A DNA stretch of 11,212 bases from Kiritimatiellia bacterium (lineage in GTDB: Bacteria; Verrucomicrobiota; Kiritimatiellia; SLAD01), in contig SLCI01000101.1 of NCBI GenBank assembly GCA_007125875.1, positions 1-11,212 on the forward strand, given 5' to 3'. The notes below the pieces were generated by a model, which saw nothing but the letters and a program-made list of their open reading frames with translations, was not told the DNA's origin and searched no databases. Made by a program: the position numbers and the translations under genes. Positions 6,382 to 11,212 of the stretch are shown piece after piece. How positions within the stretch are numbered: position 1 is the stretch's first letter; each line of letters starts with the position of its first letter.

Positions 6382-8471
6382 GTCGGCGACGCAGACGAAA
6401 TCAGGCCGCGGCGACAGCTACGGAAGAGGCTCCGTCGGCGTCAACAACGTCGACGAATCAACTCCCGCCATTGTCGCAACGATCGCGACTCGCAATCTGC
6501 GCGCTGTTATTTGTTGCGTTGGTTTTACGCCTCTTAAACCTGGGGCGTGCCGAATTGTGGCAGGACGAAACTGGATTCGTCCGCATGGCGCTAACCAACT
6601 ATACGCCGCTGGATATCTTTCGTGATAGCTGGGACTTCATCCTTTCACTGGGCCAAATGCCCTTGGCCTTCATGTTCTTTAACGCGGTCTATCACGTCCT
6701 AGGCTGGATCGGCATAGAAGTCACTGTATCCACCCCGTTTTGGGCACGCTTGCCAGCTGTTCTCTGGGGCGTACCCACCATCTTGGGCCTCTTTATTTTG
6801 TCGCGCCGCATTTTAGGCGAACACGTCGCGTGGGGCGTCGCGGTGATGGTCACTTTCTTCTTCTTTCCAGTCTATTATGCGCGCGAAGCGTATGTGTACG
6901 CACAAGTGATGTGCCTAACGCCGTTCGCCCTTTACTTGCTGCATCGCGTCATCTTTGACCATGCACGTGATTACTGGACTTATTTCGGCCTGGTTGCGTG
7001 TCTCGTCGGCTTGCTTTATGCGCACATGGGTGCGTTGCTGATTGTACTTGCGATGGGTGCCTGTGTGTTTTGTTGGTGGACCTGGCTTTTGATACGGCGC
7101 ACGGACCAGGACCAGCGTTCATCCCTGTTCGTGGCGGGCATACTTTGCGCTATCGGCCTCTTGCTTGCCGGCCCCCATCTACTACGCTTCTTGCTACTCA
7201 ATGAAGCCCATCAAGCCGGTGCGCCTTTTTCGCTTTGGGTTATCCTGAATGATGGCGTGAACAAACTATTTCTTGGCGAACGTATCTGGGCCGCAGGTTT
7301 GGCGTGGGGCGTACTGCTTTTCGGTTGCGTAGCCTTATCGTTAGCGGGCCCGCGGCGGGCGGAGCGACTCATGCTAGCGGGCATTACGTTACTGGGCTTG
7401 CTGTTGATCACGCTGGCAACGCATCGCTCTCAGTACCTTTCCGCCCGTTACTTTGCGCCAGTCGCACCCTTGGTCTATATCATTTTTGCCGCAGGACTAT
7501 GGTGGCTAGCTAAGGGCTTGGCGCGCCTGATACGTCGGCCCCAGATCGTCACGCAACTGTATGCCCTGTTGGTCGCGATCCCGCTCGCTGTCCACGTGTT
7601 GATTTATCTTCCGGCACTGATGTCGCTGCAATTCAAGTCCGTCCCCTTCGGACTCATCGCAGACTGGATCAATGAACATATGGACGAAGGGACTCCCTAT
7701 GTGATGGAGAGCGCATATGAAATTCGTTGGGTAGGAAACGCCTTTCCGACACCTGGCCGCATACCCGTTGCCCCCTATGTGCATGGTAGCGGTCCCGAGG
7801 AGTTGGCGCGACTGCATGAAGTGCAGCAAGACTTCATGCTCCGGTTCCCGGAATCCGCCTTCATTCAATCTGCGCATCATAACTGGGATTCGCCGATCGG
7901 CATATGGACGTGGCCACATCGACACTTCCAGCGCCATCATCGCATCCAGGCTACCGATGCATTGCGGCAACTGATCAAACAGGGTATTTATCCCGGACTA
8001 CCGCACGAGGTCATTGTCGATACCTCCTATCGCATAGACATTTACTACAATACGTGGGAAGACCTCCAGGCTGTGGCTCGGAATACCCACCAGCCCGTGC
8101 TCTTCTCGTTTCCTGGCTGGAATATCAGTGGCCATCGCCAATCGCCCCAACAAACGCTCTATTTCAGGATACAGGGAGGCAATAGCGGAAGCTTTGAGCT
8201 ACACCAAGTCGGCGAACAATCACTCTCCGGTCGCCTACAGCTACAGGGAGCAATTGCAGGACAACCGAATCGCAACGTCCAACTAACGCTGCAGATACCA
8301 GGCCAGCCGGAACCATTCGTAACCACACACATGACCGGACAACCGTTTCAGCATGAAATGACGTTACGCGACGTGGCGCCTGGCGAGCATACCATCCGTT
8401 GGCGCATCGATGGCGGTCACGGTGCAGAAGTCGGATTGATCGTCATCGACATGCAATGGCTCGCGCAATGA
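6378..8471 (+). CDS. GT-C integral membrane glycosyltransferase (PMT/ArnT-like) with large C-terminal domain
   Basis: A 697-residue polytopic membrane enzyme. A short charged cytoplasmic N-terminus (RRRRRNQ) and a Thr/Ser-rich linker precede the first helix (about residues 35-53), which leads into the first external loop with W-Q-D63-E64, the acidic pair placed like the catalytic Asp-Glu of GT39/ArnT-type GT-C enzymes. About eleven or twelve hydrophobic segments follow up to about residue 412. The remaining roughly 285 residues are hydrophilic and should be outside the membrane; the last 150 or so are beta-rich (LYFRIQGGNSGSFEL, GRLQLQGAIAG, GEHTIRWRIDGG) and look like an Ig-like or carbohydrate-binding sandwich. 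Enzymes of this class use polyprenyl-phosphate sugars as donors, which pairs naturally with the GT2 gene at 1044. The acceptor (protein, lipid or glycan) is unknown. GGAGGA at 6363-6368 and a 4-nt overlap with gmhB place it in the operon. Confidence 0.85.
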   Translation: MSRRRRRNQAAATATEEAPSASTTSTNQLPPLSQRSRLAICALLFVALVLRLLNLGRAELWQDETGFVRMALTNYTPLDIFRDSWDFILSLGQMPLAFMFFNAVYHVLGWIGIEVTVSTPFWARLPAVLWGVPTILGLFILSRRILGEHVAWGVAVMVTFFFFPVYYAREAYVYAQVMCLTPFALYLLHRVIFDHARDYWTYFGLVACLVGLLYAHMGALLIVLAMGACVFCWWTWLLIRRTDQDQRSSLFVAGILCAIGLLLAGPHLLRFLLLNEAHQAGAPFSLWVILNDGVNKLFLGERIWAAGLAWGVLLFGCVALSLAGPRRAERLMLAGITLLGLLLITLATHRSQYLSARYFAPVAPLVYIIFAAGLWWLAKGLARLIRRPQIVTQLYALLVAIPLAVHVLIYLPALMSLQFKSVPFGLIADWINEHMDEGTPYVMESAYEIRWVGNAFPTPGRIPVAPYVHGSGPEELARLHEVQQDFMLRFPESAFIQSAHHNWDSPIGIWTWPHRHFQRHHRIQATDALRQLIKQGIYPGLPHEVIVDTSYRIDIYYNTWEDLQAVARNTHQPVLFSFPGWNISGHRQSPQQTLYFRIQGGNSGSFELHQVGEQSLSGRLQLQGAIAGQPNRNVQLTLQIPGQPEPFVTTHMTGQPFQHEMTLRDVAPGEHTIRWRIDGGHGAEVGLIVIDMQWLAQ

Positions 8472-8575
8472 AGCCAGTTCATATCACCATGGATCTGATG
8501 CTAGTTTCCAAACCTTATCGGTCTATGTTCCAAGGACGCTACGGAGCGCGTCCCTCCGGATTGCGTCTGCAGTAG
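8468..8575 (+). pseudogene. Possible 5' remnant of a tenth operon gene
   Basis: A 35-codon ORF begins with an ATG overlapping the stop of the GT-C gene (ATGA), the same junction as at four other borders in this operon. It starts MKPVHITMDLM, which looks like a genuine N-terminus, but from about codon 12 it enters the 78-bp repeat copy at 8503 and stops at 8573. I see no continuation downstream. It could be the stump of a gene cut off by repeat insertion or deletion, a tiny unrelated peptide, or chance. I do not recognise a family. Confidence 0.25.
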
Positions 8576-8580
8576 CTGGT
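8503..8580 (+). repeat. 78-bp direct repeat, copy 1
   Basis: Aligns without gaps to the copy at 8768-8845 with 11 mismatches in 78 positions by hand count. Its centre has an imperfect hairpin, GGACGC (8533-8538) with GCGTCC (8547-8552), followed by CTCC. It begins about 30 nt after the GT-C stop codon. Confidence 0.85.
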
Positions 8581-8622
8581 ATCAACGCTTGCGTGGGAGT
8601 TGCTCGGCTGTTGGTTGGGATT

Positions 8623-8649
8623 GAGATCCCTCGACAAGCTCGGGATGAC
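8623..8649 (+). repeat. Palindromic interspersed repeat, left inverted arm
   Basis: The segment gagatccctcgacaagctcg and the following ggatgac are roughly the reverse complement of the segment at 8687-8713. Read in one frame it gives IPRQARDD, in another VIPSLSRDL, translations I know from many spurious ORFs over intergenic repeats in diverse bacteria. With its partner it could fold into a long imperfect stem with a loop of about 37 nt. Confidence 0.65.
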
Positions 8650-8686
8650 AAGAATCCTCCGTTCGCTGCACTGTGCTCCCAGCGGT

Positions 8687-8713
8687 GTCACCTCGAGCGC
8701 AGTCGAGAGGTCT
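8687..8713 (+). repeat. Palindromic interspersed repeat, right inverted arm
   Basis: The core cctcgagcgcagtcgagagg is itself an imperfect palindrome (CCTCGA with TCGAGAGG), and the whole arm pairs imperfectly with 8623-8649. It reads CHLERSREVSF in one frame, again a familiar repeat-derived translation. A short run of five T (8716-8720) follows, so a weak plus-strand terminator role for the operon is possible but unproven. Confidence 0.6.
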
Positions 8714-8767
8714 CCTTTTTGCACCTCACCGACGTCTACCGAATCCTGCTAAAATGCAGGTCACACC

Positions 8768-8845
8768 AGTGTCCAAACCGTATCGGTCTATTCTCCGAGG
8801 ACGCGACGGAGCGCGTCCCTCCGAAATGCTTCTGTAGTAACTGGT
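8768..8845 (+). repeat. 78-bp direct repeat, copy 2
   Basis: Second copy of the repeat at 8503-8580, offset by exactly 265 nt, 67 of 78 positions identical. Its hairpin is stronger: GGACGCG (8799-8805) pairs with CGCGTCC (8812-8818) around a six-base loop, and the arm sequence is flanked by further partly pairing CGAG/CTCC bases. Confidence 0.85.
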
Positions 8846-8971
8846 CCTGCTTAGCGTGCACCGGAGGGGCAAGCTCGCTGGGGCGCAAAGCACGTTTCAG
8901 GACCGCCCTCAAGCTGCCTATAAAAATCGCCACAGGCAAACATTTGAGGCAGCCTCGGATATATCCTCCTG

Positions 8972-11212
8972 CTAGTTGCCGTTCGAATTCAACTCCCGCT
9001 GAGGCGGGAAGTATGGGATCGTGTTCGTCCACACCCAGGGCGATGTGAGCGGCGATGTTCTGATCACAATACCATCATCCGGTCCGAAATAATTAGACGG
9101 AACGGGCTGTTCATTGAGGAAACGCCACTGCGCAAACATCGTATTGTAATAAATGATCTCAGCAAACCCTGATGGTGATAGTGGCAGACGCTGATTTTGA
9201 CGTTCCCATTTCCAGATCAAATCAATCGGGAACTTATCCTGTGCCCAAAGCACGGCATCGAACCACATAGAGCCACCACGGAAACCGGACTCAAGCAAGT
9301 TCATCTGACTCGGGTGCATACGCCGTGGTAACCGCATATTCACGATATGGAATGAATCTTCCTCCATTTGCTGCTGCTGAGGCTCGGTCGGTACTCGGCC
9401 GATGAATAGCATACTATTATCGCCGGTTGCAGACTCAGGAATATTGACGACAATGCCGTCCACCAAATTGATCTCCTTATCCTCTGCGGAAGGAGATCCC
9501 GTCTCGAAACGACGCCAAATGCCATCGTTATCCAGCCAAATTTGGCTCTCAATCACTTCCGATCCAGCACGACTAAACCAGTATATGGTCGTCCCCTCTC
9601 CAGCATTACCTCTCGGCAGGTTGGTCTGGTTGCCGAGCACGTAACCGACCGTATTTGTGTCAGGCACCCCCGGGAACGCGACCCAATTCTGCCCGGGGAA
9701 GAGCCGTATCTGCTTGGCCACATACACTTCCTCACTAGCAATCGGCGTACTGCCACCGTTACCCGTCCAACGTCCTTCAGGAGAAGCGCGGAAGAAGCGC
9801 ATGTTGCCATTTAAGTTGGGAAGATCTCTAATCAACTCAGAAACGGATACGTTCGTGGCCAACTGCCAGTTCAATACTTCTTCATATTGGAAGGCATCTG
9901 CGTAAATGAGATCATATGTCGTGGCACTCGACAGCGATTGCCATACTAGCCTCGTCTCTGACTCGGATACGGCCTGCCCCTGAAGCAGTGAGAAACTGGC
10001 GAACTGATTCGTCACAGGCGCGGACAACGCTCCAATGTTACCCGCCTCATCGACACCAGCGACAGCGAAGCGATAGGTCGAGCCAAAGACAAAGTTAGTC
10101 AGCACAACATTCGTAGTGCCATAACTCGCGAGATCGGAATAGCCCCCAAAGTCGAAGTAAGCATCCCCTAATGTCGGTGCCCGTTCCTCATCCGTGTAAT
10201 AGATGCGATACGTGAGCCACGGCGAGAGAGGCTCAGAGTCGCTTTGACGCCACCCTGCACCCTGCGCCTCGGTGGCAGCAGGCAACGCCCAGCCCAAGTT
10301 GACCTCAGAGGTGTCATCTAACTGCTCGTCCTCCAGCACTTCCCAACTGGTGATCGGGAGCGGCGGATTGGTATCCACCCGCGCCACGAGACGGACAATA
10401 TTACCCATTTCGCGATCATCTGGACGGTCGTTATCATCATCAATAGCAAACAGATATCCAGTTAACTCACCTTGTTGCCCGGTGATATCCACAACATAGT
10501 TGGTTACCGATGCAGAGACATTTATACCGTCATTCGTGGCCGTAGGAGCCACAGTGGCAAAGCCAGGCACCACAAGCCGATACTCATCCACATCATGGAA
10601 GTCATCGACAGCGGGTGCCCAAAAGATATCCAGCACATTCGTACTGATCCACTGTGACCGCGGGATAATCTGCAAATCTTCAATATATAGCTGATTCGCA
10701 CCACCCGCATCACGCGTCACACGCAGCAACACGTCCTCGCCTTCGATGTCGAGATCCCATGAGTATAACTCAAAGGTTGGATTGCGGTTCTGAACAACAT
10801 GGTCTCCCATACCAATCCAGTCATCGCCATCAAAATATTCAACGCGCATCGTGATATCGTCATCCACACCACCATATCGCCCGGCATATAGCGAAAGAAC
10901 GCCGGGATCCGTAACCGGAGGCAGCTGTAACCACGGATCAGAGAAATCAGAAACTACGAGCGCCGTTCGACGTACTCCACTGAGAATCGGGATCTGAATG
11001 CTGGAGCGAATGGCACCTCGCCCAACCCACTCTTGGCCATTCACGATATTCGTCCATGTGTGCGGACTTTGGCTAATCTGTGTTGGCCAACCTTCCGACG
11101 ATTCGAATGCCGTGAAGAAGAAATCATCGTCATCGATCGCGCCGCGAATGCCTGCAGATGAAATAATTGGCCCTCGAATATCGTCATCGATCACCTGCAG
11201 AAAGCCGACGCG
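8972..11212 (-). CDS. Large surface or secreted protein with fibronectin-III-like modules, 5' end outside window
   Basis: The frame is open from the right edge to a TAG at 8972-8974, giving 746 visible residues; the true start and any signal peptide lie beyond the window. The visible part opens with QVIDDDIRGP and soon GAIDDDDF, Asp-rich ends typical of linkers between beta-sandwich repeats, then a beta-rich segment (FESSEGWPTQ to DAGGANQLYIEDLQIIP) resembling a carbohydrate-binding or jelly-roll domain. Two or three fibronectin-III-like modules follow (about 200-270, 280-400 with TYRFAVAGVDEAGN, and 400-480). The C-terminal third, from LFPGQNWVAFPGVPD (about residue 500), appears to hold two related domains, each with WRR/WRF followed by a DGIV motif. 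No anchor, PEP-CTERM or type-IX sorting tail is recognisable; it ends RELNSNGN. Function unknown; adhesion or glycan binding at the surface is inferred. It faces the glycosylation operon tail to tail. Confidence 0.8.
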   Translation of the reverse strand, partial: RVGFLQVIDDDIRGPIISSAGIRGAIDDDDFFFTAFESSEGWPTQISQSPHTWTNIVNGQEWVGRGAIRSSIQIPILSGVRRTALVVSDFSDPWLQLPPVTDPGVLSLYAGRYGGVDDDITMRVEYFDGDDWIGMGDHVVQNRNPTFELYSWDLDIEGEDVLLRVTRDAGGANQLYIEDLQIIPRSQWISTNVLDIFWAPAVDDFHDVDEYRLVVPGFATVAPTATNDGINVSASVTNYVVDITGQQGELTGYLFAIDDDNDRPDDREMGNIVRLVARVDTNPPLPITSWEVLEDEQLDDTSEVNLGWALPAATEAQGAGWRQSDSEPLSPWLTYRIYYTDEERAPTLGDAYFDFGGYSDLASYGTTNVVLTNFVFGSTYRFAVAGVDEAGNIGALSAPVTNQFASFSLLQGQAVSESETRLVWQSLSSATTYDLIYADAFQYEEVLNWQLATNVSVSELIRDLPNLNGNMRFFRASPEGRWTGNGGSTPIASEEVYVAKQIRLFPGQNWVAFPGVPDTNTVGYVLGNQTNLPRGNAGEGTTIYWFSRAGSEVIESQIWLDNDGIWRRFETGSPSAEDKEINLVDGIVVNIPESATGDNSMLFIGRVPTEPQQQQMEEDSFHIVNMRLPRRMHPSQMNLLESGFRGGSMWFDAVLWAQDKFPIDLIWKWERQNQRLPLSPSGFAEIIYYNTMFAQWRFLNEQPVPSNYFGPDDGIVIRTSPLTSPWVWTNTIPYFPPQRELNSNGN

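Larger units (their letters stand above)
8472..8971. other. Convergent non-coding region with repeats
   Basis: This 500-bp gap lies between the 3' ends of the plus-strand operon and the minus-strand gene. It holds the two 78-bp direct repeats, the inverted pair between them, and near the minus gene a 7-bp stem GCTGCCT (8913-8919) / AGGCAGC (8947-8953) around a 27-nt loop. None of these hairpins is followed by a convincing T-tract in the needed direction except a short TTTTT at 8716-8720 after the plus-strand arm at 8687-8713, so no standard terminator can be called with confidence. ORFs running through here on both strands are repeat-derived and I do not accept them as genes. Confidence 0.7.

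Noticed and set aside
8994..9009. Perfect 6-bp hairpin TCCCGC-TGAG-GCGGGA as terminator of the minus-strand gene
   Set aside because: It lies inside the coding sequence just before the stop codon and has no T-tract after it on the minus strand.
8736..9032. Minus-strand ORF of 98 codons
   Set aside because: It overlaps the 3' end of the large minus-strand gene and the second 78-bp repeat; its translation is repeat-derived and has no protein features.
8593..9048. Plus-strand ORF of 151 codons
   Set aside because: It runs through the interspersed repeats (IPRQARDD, CHLERSREVSF translations) and overlaps the end of the minus-strand gene; no ribosome site or domain.

Overview
The window holds one nine-gene plus-strand operon (about 88-8471), a non-coding, repeat-bearing gap (8472-8971), and the 3' part of a large convergent minus-strand gene for a probable surface or secreted protein (8972 to the right edge). 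GC content is moderate, the genes are tightly packed with good Shine-Dalgarno sites, and there is no sign of rRNA, tRNA, CRISPR or a transposase. The lineage cannot be fixed from the sequence. The large fibronectin-like secreted protein and the GC-rich hairpin repeats look to me like a Gram-negative bacterium of the PVC group (for example Kiritimatiellota or Verrucomicrobiota), but this is a low-confidence impression.

The operon reads: NAD-dependent sugar epimerase/dehydratase; membrane-anchored GT2 glycosyltransferase of the polyprenyl-phosphate-sugar synthase type; class I SAM methyltransferase; SIS-domain phosphoheptose isomerase (GmhA-like); transaldolase; GHMP heptose-7-phosphate kinase (HddA); sugar-1-phosphate nucleotidyltransferase (HddC); HAD heptose-bisphosphate phosphatase (GmhB); and a large GT-C (PMT/ArnT-like) integral membrane glycosyltransferase with a long C-terminal extracytoplasmic domain. 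Neighbouring genes overlap by 4, 8 or 17 nt or are separated by only 9-10 nt, so they are probably co-transcribed and translationally coupled.

The middle five genes form a self-contained route: transaldolase can make sedoheptulose 7-phosphate, GmhA isomerises it, HddA phosphorylates C1 (alpha anomer), GmhB removes the 7-phosphate and HddC adds a nucleotide, giving by family precedent GDP-D-glycero-alpha-D-manno-heptose. This is a C7 homologue of GDP-mannose. The flanking GT2 and GT-C genes resemble the two halves of a lipid-carrier glycosylation system (DPM1-like donor synthase plus PMT/ArnT-like transferase). The most interesting hypothesis is therefore that this locus makes a polyprenyl-phosphate-heptose and uses it outside the membrane; the methyltransferase and epimerase could further modify the glycan. 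This is inference, not shown by the sequence.

The gap at 8472-8971 carries two 78-bp direct repeats (67 of 78 identical), each with an internal hairpin, flanking an inverted pair of another palindromic repeat. A 35-codon ORF starts by ATGA overlap with the last operon gene and runs into the first repeat, so a former tenth gene may have been cut there. The minus-strand gene is open through the right edge and encodes Asp-rich linkers, fibronectin-III-like modules and two related C-terminal domains.
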